Below the pieces are notes generated by a model, which was given only the letters and a program-made list of their open reading frames with translations, was not told the origin of the DNA and ran no database searches. A stretch of DNA of 44,609 nucleotides from Pseudomonadota bacterium (lineage in GTDB: Bacteria > Pseudomonadota > Alphaproteobacteria > Acetobacterales > Acetobacteraceae), in contig JABBOH010000033.1 in NCBI GenBank assembly GCA_019351895.1, positions 1 to 44,609 on the forward strand, in the 5' to 3' direction. A program made the position numbers and the translations under genes. This document shows positions 9,341 to 17,322 of the stretch, one piece after another (the stretch's first letter is position 1; each line of letters opens with the position of its first letter).

Positions 9341-9471
9341 ACACGGTTCCAACCGCCCTGGAGGCCCGGCACAGCTTCTGGCTTTGCCCGGCAGAACGGG
9401 CACTTCCGCTCAAACCGCTTCCGCCGTAATGTTGTCATCGCGGTCGAAGTCCGCTCGAGACGGAGGAAGGA

Positions 9472-10716
9472 ATGAAGCCGTGGTTTCTTGTGGGCTTGCT
9501 GGCGATTGCAAGTCCCGCCGTGGCAAGCGAACAAGATAGTAGCCTGCTTCCACCGATCGGATGGACAGTCACCCCGGGCCGTTCATCAGGCGGCTCGAAC
9601 ATCTGTACTCTCGCCGGCGACCTTGGGGGTCACCGAGCATTGGCGCTGCTGGCGGACGCCGCCGTCCGACCGCCAGATCTCACCTTGTTGTTTGACGATG
9701 GCGGCGTGAAACCTCGACCACAGCCGGTTCCCTCGAGGTTAACGGTCACCGCCCGTGGATCGTCGCCGCTGTCGATCTCCGGGTCCGTCACCTTTGGACA
9801 GTTCAAGACGACCCTGACCCGGGCGACCATCGGACCGTTCCTCTTTCTGGTCACGGCGAAAAGACGCATGACGATAGCGCTCGATGGCGGACCGCCCATC
9901 CTCGTCAACCTCGAAGGTACGACGGTTGCTGTCAGGGCGCTGCGCAGATGCGAGGTTGTTCAGAACATTCATCAGCCAGCCCCAGCCCCTGCGCGTGTCG
10001 CGGCCACTCCTGTACCGCCGGTCGTTGTTGCGGCACCCTTGCCCGCGCCGACCGCGTCTGCTGTCATTGCACCTGTGGCTCCGGCGCCCGCCGTCCCACC
10101 TGCTCTGGCCGCCACAGCGCCGCTCACGGCGCCATTCCCCGCCCCTCCGTCTGCCGCTCCGGCTTTACCGGGTAGCGCGCCGATGTCCGCCTCGGGCGCT
10201 TCACCCACTTCGCCGGTCCCGGTCGCCCTGGATCCCACCATGCGCTTGCTTTCTCAGGTCATGGAGGCGCAGTTCATCGCGATCGTGCAAGACGGCGCCG
10301 CGACTTATGAAAATACTGGTAACGAGGCCGCTAGCCGCGGAGCACGGGCAACCCGAGCGACCAACCTCTGCGCTCTGCTCGGTCATGACAACGAGGCACA
10401 TGAATGGACTGGAACGATTGTACGGCTCGCTAACGGCACCGATCGGAGCGATCTGTCGCTGAAGCTTGCTGATGATGTCACCGTTTCCGCGGTGAAGAGA
10501 GAGCCGAGTCACGGCGCCGACCACGCGATCGCGGACCCGGTTTCGTCCCTCGTGCAGGCTGGCCCGCAGATGCATATTGGCGAGGCGGTCACTTTCTCCG
10601 GCTACTTCCTGCCGAGTAGCACAGACTGTTTTCAAGAGGCGAGCGTCAACGAAGACAGCTCAATGAGGTCGCCGAACTTCCTTATGAACTTCACGTCGGT
10701 TGAGGCGAAGCGCTAG
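9472..10716 (+). CDS. Secreted two-domain protein of unknown function with Ala/Pro linker
   Basis: I do not recognise this 414-residue protein. It has a clear Sec signal peptide (MKPWFLVGLLAIASPAVAS) and a strong GGAGGAAGG ribosome-binding site. Residues about 25-165 form a beta-rich domain with two Cys (SNICTLAG and RRCEVV). Residues about 166-255 are an Ala/Pro/Val linker of low complexity. Residues about 256-414 form a second domain, including WTGTIVRLANGTDRSDLSLKL and GEAVTFSGYFLPSS, a pattern reminiscent of OB-fold periplasmic proteins. The linker suggests a periplasmic or envelope protein spanning a distance. It stands alone, 131 nt after the GntR gene, with no obvious operon partner. 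Confidence 0.75.
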   Translation: MKPWFLVGLLAIASPAVASEQDSSLLPPIGWTVTPGRSSGGSNICTLAGDLGGHRALALLADAAVRPPDLTLLFDDGGVKPRPQPVPSRLTVTARGSSPLSISGSVTFGQFKTTLTRATIGPFLFLVTAKRRMTIALDGGPPILVNLEGTTVAVRALRRCEVVQNIHQPAPAPARVAATPVPPVVVAAPLPAPTASAVIAPVAPAPAVPPALAATAPLTAPFPAPPSAAPALPGSAPMSASGASPTSPVPVALDPTMRLLSQVMEAQFIAIVQDGAATYENTGNEAASRGARATRATNLCALLGHDNEAHEWTGTIVRLANGTDRSDLSLKLADDVTVSAVKREPSHGADHAIADPVSSLVQAGPQMHIGEAVTFSGYFLPSSTDCFQEASVNEDSSMRSPNFLMNFTSVEAKR

Positions 10717-10774
10717 CTTCTTTCGAGATAACGGGCATCCCGCCACACATCGGCGCCGTCCGCTCAGCCGCACT

Positions 10775-10789
10775 TGCCGGTGACCGGCA
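10775..10789. repeat. Short perfect inverted repeat upstream of SDR gene
   Basis: TGCCGG and CCGGCA flank a TGA. It has no T run, so it is not a convincing terminator. It lies in the 175-nt gap before the SDR gene and could be a protein site or chance in GC-rich DNA. Confidence 0.25.
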
Positions 10790-10891
10790 CACGAGGTTGG
10801 TGAGTTTTCAGCCGGATCGCCTTCCGTCCTCGTGCTGCCCGCTATACATTGTCCGCGTAATGCGTTCGGGCCTCGTTGCCAGGAGAAGCCT

Positions 10892-11578
10892 ATGTCTCAG
10901 ACATCCGCCCGTGTAGCCATGGTGTCCGGCGCCAGCCGAGGGATCGGCGCCGCCATCGCAACGCGCCTCGCCGCCGCCGGCTGGACCCTGTCGCTCGGCA
11001 TGAGGACACCAAGGCCGGGGGAGGGCTTCGTACATGCCTATGATGCCGACGCGCCAGACGCCGAAGCGGAATGGGTCGCCGCAACAATCGAGCGATTTGG
11101 GCGCATCGACGCGCTCGTCTGCAACGCCGGTGTCGCGATGCAGAAATCGGTTGTGGAGGCAACGGACGCCGACATGGCCGCGATGCTGCAGGTCAACGTC
11201 CTGGCGCCGCAGCGTCTCGCGCGCGCGGCTTGGCCTTATCTCACCGCCAGCGGGCGCGGACGTGTCGCGATCATCTCGTCGCTGTCGGGCCTCCGCGTCG
11301 CCTCCGCCAACTCCAGCGCCTATGCCATGACGAAGTTCGCCGCGACCGCGCTCGCCCATGGGCTGCGCCATGCGGGCTGGGACCAGGGCGTGCGCGCAAC
11401 GGCCATCTGCCCGGGTTTCGTCGCGACGGACATGGCAATGGCGGCAACCGACACCGATCCCGCGCTGATGACGCAGCCCGATGAGGTGGCGCGGCTGGTC
11501 GAGCTTGTGCTGGACCTGCCCAATACTGCGAGCGTGCCTCAGATCGGCGTCAACTGGCGCGTCGAGGGCCAATTCTAG
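10892..11578 (+). CDS. Short-chain dehydrogenase/reductase
   Basis: A 228-residue classical SDR. The nucleotide-binding motif is SGASRGIGA (residues 12-20), the structural NAG is at 78-80, and the catalytic set is Ser130/Ser132, Tyr144 and Lys148 in SSAYAMTKFA. The ATG at 10892 follows AGGAGAA at proper spacing, so upstream in-frame codons are excluded. It is slightly shorter than usual because the segment after beta-2 is compressed (MRTPRPGEGFVHAYDAD). It reduces or oxidises a carbonyl/alcohol with NAD(P). It converges on the MarR gene, with the two stop codons interleaved. Confidence 0.93.
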   Translation: MSQTSARVAMVSGASRGIGAAIATRLAAAGWTLSLGMRTPRPGEGFVHAYDADAPDAEAEWVAATIERFGRIDALVCNAGVAMQKSVVEATDADMAAMLQVNVLAPQRLARAAWPYLTASGRGRVAIISSLSGLRVASANSSAYAMTKFAATALAHGLRHAGWDQGVRATAICPGFVATDMAMAATDTDPALMTQPDEVARLVELVLDLPNTASVPQIGVNWRVEGQF

Positions 11579-12135
11579 CCGGACTTTCCACCTCGGCGGC
11601 GTCTGGATGACGGCCGCGACGCGGGGCTGTCGAGACCGAGCGTCTCCGGCTGATGGATGCGGCGAAGCTTCTGCACGATCCGCACGAGGCTGCGCCGCTC
11701 GGCCTCGTTGAGTACGGAGAAGAAGCCGGAATCGTAGGCCTGGGCGATCGCCATGTAGCGTTTGACTTCGGCCGCCCCGCGCCGCGTCAGCACCAGCCGG
11801 TGACGCCGGCGTTCATCCGGATCCGGGCTGCGCGTGATGAGCCCGGATTGCTCCAGCTGGTCGATGATGCGGACCATCGCCGCCCTGTCCTTGTTCTGCA
11901 CACGCCCCGCCTCCGTCTGGCTGATGCCCGGATTGGCGGAGACGAGCAGCAACGTCGTCAGCTTGCCGGTTCCGCTGGAGGCCTCTGTTTCCGCGAAGGC
12001 CTCATTATAGGCACGGTTGATCGAATGGCTCAGCATTCGGAGCTGGAAGCTGAGCAGGCCGGTGAGGACGGATATGTCGGGGCTGCTGCGAACCTCGACG
12101 CCATCGTCTGTCTGCGTGGTCCGTTTAGCGCGCAT
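11575..12135 (-). CDS. MarR-family transcription regulator
   Basis: The 186-residue product is a MarR winged-helix repressor: dimerisation helices flank LLLVSANPGISQTEAGRVQ and recognition region NKDRAAMVRIIDQLEQSGL, with the wing at RSPDPDERRRHRLVLTRRG. The C-terminus is a basic tail. I place the start at the ATG at 12135 because a palindromic operator candidate lies immediately upstream at 12149-12173; a start at 12204 would bury it inside the gene, and the extra residues look non-coding. No strong ribosome-binding site is seen for either. It is divergent from the DadA/Dpp operon, its likely target, and may also repress itself. Confidence 0.88.
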   Translation of the reverse strand: MRAKRTTQTDDGVEVRSSPDISVLTGLLSFQLRMLSHSINRAYNEAFAETEASSGTGKLTTLLLVSANPGISQTEAGRVQNKDRAAMVRIIDQLEQSGLITRSPDPDERRRHRLVLTRRGAAEVKRYMAIAQAYDSGFFSVLNEAERRSLVRIVQKLRRIHQPETLGLDSPASRPSSRRRRGGKSG

Positions 12136-12148
12136 CGATGCATTTTGC

Positions 12149-12173
12149 CGATTGCTGTTGGGAACAACAATCG
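12149..12173. promoter_or_regulatory. Probable MarR operator: 25-bp near-perfect palindrome
   Basis: Arms CGATTGCTGTT and AACAACAATCG are separated by GGG and differ at one symmetric pair, giving 10 of 11 matching positions per arm. It lies 13 nt upstream of the MarR start and between the elements of a plus-strand promoter candidate. This position would let the regulator control both its own gene and the divergent operon. Confidence 0.7.
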
Positions 12174-12179
12174 TATAGT
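12152..12179 (+). promoter_or_regulatory. Candidate promoter of the DadA/Dpp operon
   Basis: TATAGT at 12174-12179 is one base from the -10 consensus, with a weak -35 TTGCTG at 12152-12157 and a 16-nt spacer. The spacer is largely filled by the palindrome, as in repressor-occluded promoters. It would give a leader of about 85 nt before the start at 12271. Confidence 0.4.
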
Positions 12180-12270
12180 TCGTGACGTCGAGCTTTTCCG
12201 GCATGCTCTTTGCGCTCTCTGGCACGCGGTTTGCGTTGGTGTTGCTGTGAACAGGAGGGATCTGACCCGA

Positions 12271-13452
12271 ATGATGGATGTCGTCGTCATCGGCGCGGGG
12301 ATCAGCGGGGCCGCCACCGCCTACGAACTCGCCACCGCCGGTCTCTCCGTGATGGTGCTCGACCGTTGGGGTCCAGCGGCGATGGCCAGTGGATGGACGC
12401 TCGCCGGCGTGCGGCAACTCGGCCGCGACCCGGCGGAGTTGCCGCTTGCGCAGGCAGCCGTCGCCGATTGGGAAGGCCTGGACGAGAAACTCGACGCGCC
12501 GACCCACTATCGCCAGGACGGCAACATCCGTCTCGCGCGGACGGAACAGGATATCGAGCAGCTGACGGCGATGGTGTCCGCGCAGCAGCGTGCCGGTCTG
12601 GACGCCGAGATGCTCGACGCGCAGGCTTTGCAGGCGCTGGCGCCGGCCGTTTCGCCCGCTGTCATGGGCGCCGCCTATTGTGCGACGGACGGCCACGCGG
12701 ACCCTCGCGCCACGGTCATCGCGTTCCTTGCCGCCGCCGAGCGCGCCGGAGCCGAACTGCGCTTCGGCGAGGAGGTTCTCTCCGTCGATGTCTCGGAGGA
12801 TCGCGTGACGGGTGTCATGACGCGGCGCGGCCGCATCGCCTGCGGGCGTGTCGTGGTCGCGGCGGGTGTACTCGGCAACCGGTTGCTGGCGCCGCTCGAC
12901 CTTGCCGTGCCCATGGTCGCCCGCGCGGTGACGGTGCTGCGGAGCGCACCGGTGCCGGCGGTCCTGGCGCAGGTGATCGGTGTCGCCGATGCGAGCTGCG
13001 CGGGGCGGCAGGAGACGGACGGGCGTTTCCGCTTCACGAGCGGTAGCGGGCCTTGGCCCGGCACGATGGACTGGCCCGATGAAAGCGCCGGGACGAGTGG
13101 GGCGCGGCCGGGCCCGCGGCTGATGCCGCCGGTGCGGGAGGTGGTGCGGGTCGCGGGGCTTTTCGGCGCGCTGGTGCCGGCGGCGCTGGACGCGCCGCTT
13201 GCCGAGAGCTGGGTCGGGCTGGTCGACATGACACCCGACGCGCTGCCCGTGATCGAGGCTGCCGCCACCCCACGCGGCCTCGTCATGGCGCATGGCTTCT
13301 CCGGCCACGGCTTCTGCCTGGGGCCGGTCACCGGGCGCATCCTCGCCGCCCTCGTGCGGGACGAAATGCCGAACCTGCCGATAGCGCCCTTCGCCCTGTC
13401 CCGGTTCAAAACACAGGCGGCGGCCACCGCGCCGCTGACGCTGCACGGCTGA
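12271..13452 (+). CDS. FAD-dependent amino acid/opine-type oxidoreductase (DAO family)
   Basis: A 393-residue flavoprotein of the D-amino acid oxidase/DadA/glycine oxidase family. The Rossmann motif VVVIGAGISGAATAYELATAG occupies residues 4-24 (shown here in part), followed by the acidic end of beta-2 (VLDRWG). The C-terminal FAD-binding motif is MAHGFSGHGFCLGPVTGR. AGGAGGGA lies 11 nt before the ATG at 12271; the next codon is also ATG. It is the first gene of an operon that includes a peptide-type ABC importer and a second enzyme of the same family, so it probably oxidises an imported N-substituted or D-amino acid. The substrate is unknown. Confidence 0.9.
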   Translation: MMDVVVIGAGISGAATAYELATAGLSVMVLDRWGPAAMASGWTLAGVRQLGRDPAELPLAQAAVADWEGLDEKLDAPTHYRQDGNIRLARTEQDIEQLTAMVSAQQRAGLDAEMLDAQALQALAPAVSPAVMGAAYCATDGHADPRATVIAFLAAAERAGAELRFGEEVLSVDVSEDRVTGVMTRRGRIACGRVVVAAGVLGNRLLAPLDLAVPMVARAVTVLRSAPVPAVLAQVIGVADASCAGRQETDGRFRFTSGSGPWPGTMDWPDESAGTSGARPGPRLMPPVREVVRVAGLFGALVPAALDAPLAESWVGLVDMTPDALPVIEAAATPRGLVMAHGFSGHGFCLGPVTGRILAALVRDEMPNLPIAPFALSRFKTQAAATAPLTLHG

Positions 13453-13459
13453 CGCGGCC

Positions 13460-14410
13460 ATGATCCGCTTCCTCATCCGCCGCATCGGCCAAAGTCTCGT
13501 GCTGCTGGTGCTCGTCTCGATGATCGGCTTCGCGCTGCTGCACCTGACGCCGGGCGGACCGCTCAGTCAGTTCGCGCTGACGCCCGGCATGTCGGCCGCG
13601 ACGCTCGCCCAGATCTCCCACGCAATGGGGCTCGACCGGCCGTTGCCGATACAATACCTCGACTGGGCCGGGCATCTGCTTCGCGGCGACTGGGGGCGAT
13701 CTTACAGGGATCAGCAGCCGGTTCTCGACATCATCGTCTCGCATCTCTGGGCGACGCTGGAACTGATGGGAAGCTCCTCGCTGCTCGCCATCATCTTCGG
13801 AACGTGGGTGGGCGTGCTGGGCGCAATCCGGCGCTACTCGATCGCCGACTATCTGGCGACGATCGGCGCAATGATCGGATTGTCGATCCCAACCTTCTGG
13901 TTTGGCCTCGTCATGATCTACATCTTTTCCGTCTGGCTCGGCTGGCTGCCGTCCGGCGACATGTATGCGAGCGGTCACGCCTCCTTCATCGACTACCTTC
14001 GGCACCTCATCCTGCCATGTCTGGTCCTGACGCTGGTGACGATCGCGACCTGGAGCCGCTACATGCGCGCCTCGATGCTGGACGTGATCAGCCAGGACTA
14101 CATCCGCACCGCGCGGGCGAAGGGGTTGAGACGGCGGGCGGTGCTGGTGCGCCATGCCTTGCGGAACGCATTGCTGCCGATGATCACCATCGCCGGGTTG
14201 CAACTGCCGACGCTGCTGGGCGGCGCGCTGGTGACGGAGACGGTCTTCACCTGGCCCGGCATGGGGCGGCTGTTCCTCGATTCGATCGGCTATCGCGACT
14301 ATCCCGTCGTGATGGGGCTGCTGATGTTCTCCGCGCTGCTCGTGCTGATCGGCAACCTGATCGCTGACCTGCTCTACAGCATCGCCGATCCCCGGATCCG
14401 CCTGTCATGA
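13460..14410 (+). CDS. Peptide/nickel-type ABC transporter permease, DppB-like
   Basis: A 316-residue inner-membrane permease with the DppB/OppB N-terminus (FLIRRIGQSLVLLVLVSMIGF), a conserved DWGRSYRDQQPV periplasmic segment and the EAA loop ARAKGLRRRAVLVRHALRN near residues 215-235 that docks the ATPases. Six membrane segments are expected. It begins 7 nt after the oxidase gene and overlaps the next permease by 4 nt (ATGA). Confidence 0.95.
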   Translation: MIRFLIRRIGQSLVLLVLVSMIGFALLHLTPGGPLSQFALTPGMSAATLAQISHAMGLDRPLPIQYLDWAGHLLRGDWGRSYRDQQPVLDIIVSHLWATLELMGSSSLLAIIFGTWVGVLGAIRRYSIADYLATIGAMIGLSIPTFWFGLVMIYIFSVWLGWLPSGDMYASGHASFIDYLRHLILPCLVLTLVTIATWSRYMRASMLDVISQDYIRTARAKGLRRRAVLVRHALRNALLPMITIAGLQLPTLLGGALVTETVFTWPGMGRLFLDSIGYRDYPVVMGLLMFSALLVLIGNLIADLLYSIADPRIRLS

Positions 14411-15300
14411 GCGCCGCCGCACCCCTTGGCTCCGCACTGCCGGCCCCCGCGCGAGGGGCGCGCCGCCCTGCGCTCCGCCGCTTCATGCGCCACCGGCTCG
14501 CCATGTTCGGTCTGGCCGCCATCGTCATCCTCGTCGTCGCCTGCGCGATCGGTCCGTATCTCTCGCCGTACGGACCGCTGACCATCGACCTGCGGCATCG
14601 CTTCCAGCCGCCGTTCCTGGGCCCGCATCTTCTCGGCACCGACCAGCTTGGCCGCGATCTTCTCGTCCGGCTCCTTCTGGCGGGGCGCATTTCCCTCACC
14701 GTGGGCTTCGCCGCGATGGGCCTCAGCACTGTCTTCGGTGTCATCGTGGGGCTCGCCGCCGGGTTCTATGGCGGCTGGGCCGGTACGGCGCTGATGCGGT
14801 TCGTCGATGCGGTGCTGTGCTTCCCGCAGATCTTCCTTCTGCTCACGCTCGCGGCACTCGTCAGCCCCGGCGTGCTGACCATCACCCTCATCGTCGCACT
14901 CACCTCCTGGATGGAAGTCGCGCGCGTGGTGGAAGGCCAGATACGCTCGTTGCGGGAGCGGGATTTCGCGGTCGCCGCCGAGGCCATCGGGGTCTCCGAC
15001 ACGCACCTGATGCTGCGCGAGCTTCTGCCGAACGTCATGGCACCCATCGTCGTCGCCGCCACGCTCACCGTTGCGCGCGCCATCCTGCTGGAGAGCTACG
15101 CGAGCTACCTCGGCTACGGCATCCAGCCGCCCACGCCCTCCTGGGGCAACATGCTGAACAACGCGCAGGAATATCTGACCTCGGCGCCCTGGCTCGCGAT
15201 CGTGCCCGGCATCGTCATCACCCTCGCGGTCACCGGCTTCAACTTCCTCGGCGACGGTTTGCGGGACGCACTCGACCCGCGGCTGGACATCCACCGATGA
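14407..15300 (+). CDS. Peptide/nickel-type ABC transporter permease, DppC-like
   Basis: A 297-residue permease pairing with the DppB-like protein. It has the OppC_N-type N-terminal helix (FMRHRLAMFGLAAIVILVV), the [16 protein letters not shown] motif near residues 75-90 typical of DppC proteins, and the EAA loop AAEAIGVSDTHLMLRELLPN. Both ends overlap neighbours by 4 nt, indicating translational coupling with the permease before and the ATPase after. Confidence 0.95.
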   Translation: MSAAAPLGSALPAPARGARRPALRRFMRHRLAMFGLAAIVILVVACAIGPYLSPYGPLTIDLRHRFQPPFLGPHLLGTDQLGRDLLVRLLLAGRISLTVGFAAMGLSTVFGVIVGLAAGFYGGWAGTALMRFVDAVLCFPQIFLLLTLAALVSPGVLTITLIVALTSWMEVARVVEGQIRSLRERDFAVAAEAIGVSDTHLMLRELLPNVMAPIVVAATLTVARAILLESYASYLGYGIQPPTPSWGNMLNNAQEYLTSAPWLAIVPGIVITLAVTGFNFLGDGLRDALDPRLDIHR

Positions 15301-16301
15301 GCGATGTGCTCACGGTCACCGATCTCGCTGTGCGCTTCACGGGCGAAGGCGGCATCGTAGATGCGGTGGAGGGCGTCTCCTTCGCACTAAAGGAGCGGGA
15401 GACGCTCGCCATTGTCGGTGAGTCGAGTTCAGGCAAGAGCGTGACGGCGCTTGCGCTGATGCGGCTGCTGGGCGGGCCGCCCAATTGCGTGGTGCGCGGG
15501 CAGGTGACGCTGAGGCGGCAGGATGGCGAGCGGCTGGAGCTTCTGTCGCTACCCGAAGCCCGGATGGCTAGCATCCGCGGGCGCGACATCGGCATGATCT
15601 TCCAGGAGCCGATGACCTCGCTCAATCCGGTGCAGCGGGTCGGCGCCCAGATCGCGGAAGGGCTGCACGCCCATGAGCGGCTGTCGGCACGCGCCGCATC
15701 TGATCGGGCGGTCTCTCTGCTGGGCCATGTCGGCATTCCGGAGCCCGCACTGCGCGCCCGCGCCTATCCGCACCAGTTGTCGGGCGGCATGCGGCAGCGC
15801 GCGATGATCGCGATGGCACTCGCCTGCCGGCCGCGCGTGCTGATCGCCGATGAGCCGACGACGGCGCTCGACGTCACCATCCAGGCGCAGATTCTGGAGC
15901 TGATCCGGGCGCTGCAGAAGGAAACCGGCATGTCGGTCATCTTCATCACCCACAACCTCGGCGTGGTGGCGGAAGTCGCGGATCGCGTACTGGTCATGTA
16001 TGCGGGCCAGGTGGTGGAGGATGCGCCGGTGGCGACACTGCTCGGCCGGCCGTTGATGCCCTATAGCGCCGGGCTGATCGCCTCCGTCCCGCGGCTGGAC
16101 GACGTGCGCCGCCGCGGTGGCCGGCTTGCCGCCATCCCGGGCAATGTGCCCGACCCGCGCGCGCGGCCCGCCGGCTGCACCTTCCATCCGCGCTGCGCCC
16201 ATGCGCGCCCCGACCCCTGCGAGGCGGCGCGCCCCGCCCTTGAGGCCGCGGCGCCGGACCACGCCGTGCGCTGCGCCCGCTGGCGGGAGATCGCGGCATG
16301 A
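15297..16301 (+). CDS. Peptide-type ABC transporter ATP-binding protein, DppD-like
   Basis: A 334-residue single-domain ATPase with Walker [13 protein letters not shown]-loop [13 protein letters not shown], signature [15 protein letters not shown] and Walker [13 protein letters not shown]. The C-terminal oligopeptide-transporter extension carries the Cys-containing [16 protein letters not shown] motif, which in characterised Dpp ATPases can hold an iron-sulfur cluster. The ATG at 15297 overlaps the stop of the DppC-like gene. It works with the DppF-like partner. Confidence 0.95.
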   Translation: MSDVLTVTDLAVRFTGEGGIVDAVEGVSFALKERETLAIVGESSSGKSVTALALMRLLGGPPNCVVRGQVTLRRQDGERLELLSLPEARMASIRGRDIGMIFQEPMTSLNPVQRVGAQIAEGLHAHERLSARAASDRAVSLLGHVGIPEPALRARAYPHQLSGGMRQRAMIAMALACRPRVLIADEPTTALDVTIQAQILELIRALQKETGMSVIFITHNLGVVAEVADRVLVMYAGQVVEDAPVATLLGRPLMPYSAGLIASVPRLDDVRRRGGRLAAIPGNVPDPRARPAGCTFHPRCAHARPDPCEAARPALEAAAPDHAVRCARWREIAA

Positions 16302-17311
16302 GCGGCACGGGCGCCCCGCTGCTGGAGGTGACCGACCTCGCCAAGCATTATCCCATCACAGGCGGCCGCACGCTGCGCGCCGTGGACGGCGTGTCCTTCA
16401 CCCTCGGCGCGGGCGAAGTGCTCGGCATCGTCGGCGAAAGCGGCTCGGGCAAGACGACGCTCGGCCGCACCGTGCTGCGCCTGACAGCGGCGAGCGCCGG
16501 CACCATCCGCTTTCGCGGCGAGGAGATCACCGATTACTCCCGCCGCCGCATGCGGCCGGTGCGGCGCCACATGCAGCTGGTTTTCCAGGACCCTTATGCG
16601 TCCCTCAATCCGCGCATGTCGGTGGAGCAGATCCTCGCCATTCCTCTGCAGGTGCACGAGCCGGGCCTGAAACGCGCGGAGCGGCGCGACCGGATCGAGG
16701 CGGTGCTGAGCACCGTCGGGCTCTTTCCCGAAGCCGCCAGCCGCTACCCGCACGAGTTCTCGGGCGGCCAGCGGCAGCGCGTCGGCATCGCACGGGCGCT
16801 GATCTGCAATCCGGCGCTGCTGGTGGCGGATGAGCCGGTCTCGGCGCTCGACGTGTCGGTGCAGGCGCAGGTCGTCAATCTGCTGCTCGATCTCCGGCAG
16901 CGGCTGGGCCTCGCGATCCTCTTCATCGCCCACGACCTTGCGGTGGTCGGGCTCATCTCGGACCGGGTCGCGGTGATGTATCTCGGCCGGATCGTCGAGA
17001 TAGCCGAAACGACCACGCTCTTTGCCCGGCCGCGCCACCCCTATACCGAGGCGCTGTTTTCGGCCGTGCCGGACATCGGCGGCCGGCATGATCGTATCCT
17101 GTTGCAGGGCGATATCCCGAGCCCGGTCTCGCCCCCCTCGGGCTGCCCCTTCCGAACCCGCTGCCCCTACGCGGAGGCCGCCTGCGCCGAGGCACTTCCC
17201 CCACTCGTCGAGCGGGCGCCCGGCCATTTCGCCGCCTGCCGCCGGCCTGAACTGACCCTCTCCTCGCCACTCTCGCCGCAGCCGGTCAGCCGGTTCGCCG
17301 CCGACGCCTGA
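16298..17311 (+). CDS. Peptide-type ABC transporter ATP-binding protein, DppF-like
   Basis: A 337-residue ATPase with Walker A GESGSGKTTLG, Q-loop VFQDPYASLNPRM, signature FSGGQRQRVGIARAL and Walker B LLVADEPVSALD. The C-terminal extension again has the Cys pattern GCPFRTRCPYAEAAC. It overlaps the DppD-like gene by 4 nt and is followed after 11 nt by the second flavin oxidase. Together the two ATPases and two permeases make a complete membrane complex. Confidence 0.95.
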   Translation: MSGTGAPLLEVTDLAKHYPITGGRTLRAVDGVSFTLGAGEVLGIVGESGSGKTTLGRTVLRLTAASAGTIRFRGEEITDYSRRRMRPVRRHMQLVFQDPYASLNPRMSVEQILAIPLQVHEPGLKRAERRDRIEAVLSTVGLFPEAASRYPHEFSGGQRQRVGIARALICNPALLVADEPVSALDVSVQAQVVNLLLDLRQRLGLAILFIAHDLAVVGLISDRVAVMYLGRIVEIAETTTLFARPRHPYTEALFSAVPDIGGRHDRILLQGDIPSPVSPPSGCPFRTRCPYAEAACAEALPPLVERAPGHFAACRRPELTLSSPLSPQPVSRFAADA

Positions 17312-17322
17312 AGGTTTATCCC

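Noticed and set aside
9385-9402. TGCCCG/CGGGCA hairpin after the GntR gene as a terminator
   Set aside because: The 6-bp stem is not followed by a T run and such stems are frequent in DNA this rich in GC.
12136-13485. Long minus-strand extension of the MarR frame across the oxidase gene
   Set aside because: Only the last 186 codons match the MarR family. The rest is antisense to the DAO-family oxidase and includes the palindromic operator.
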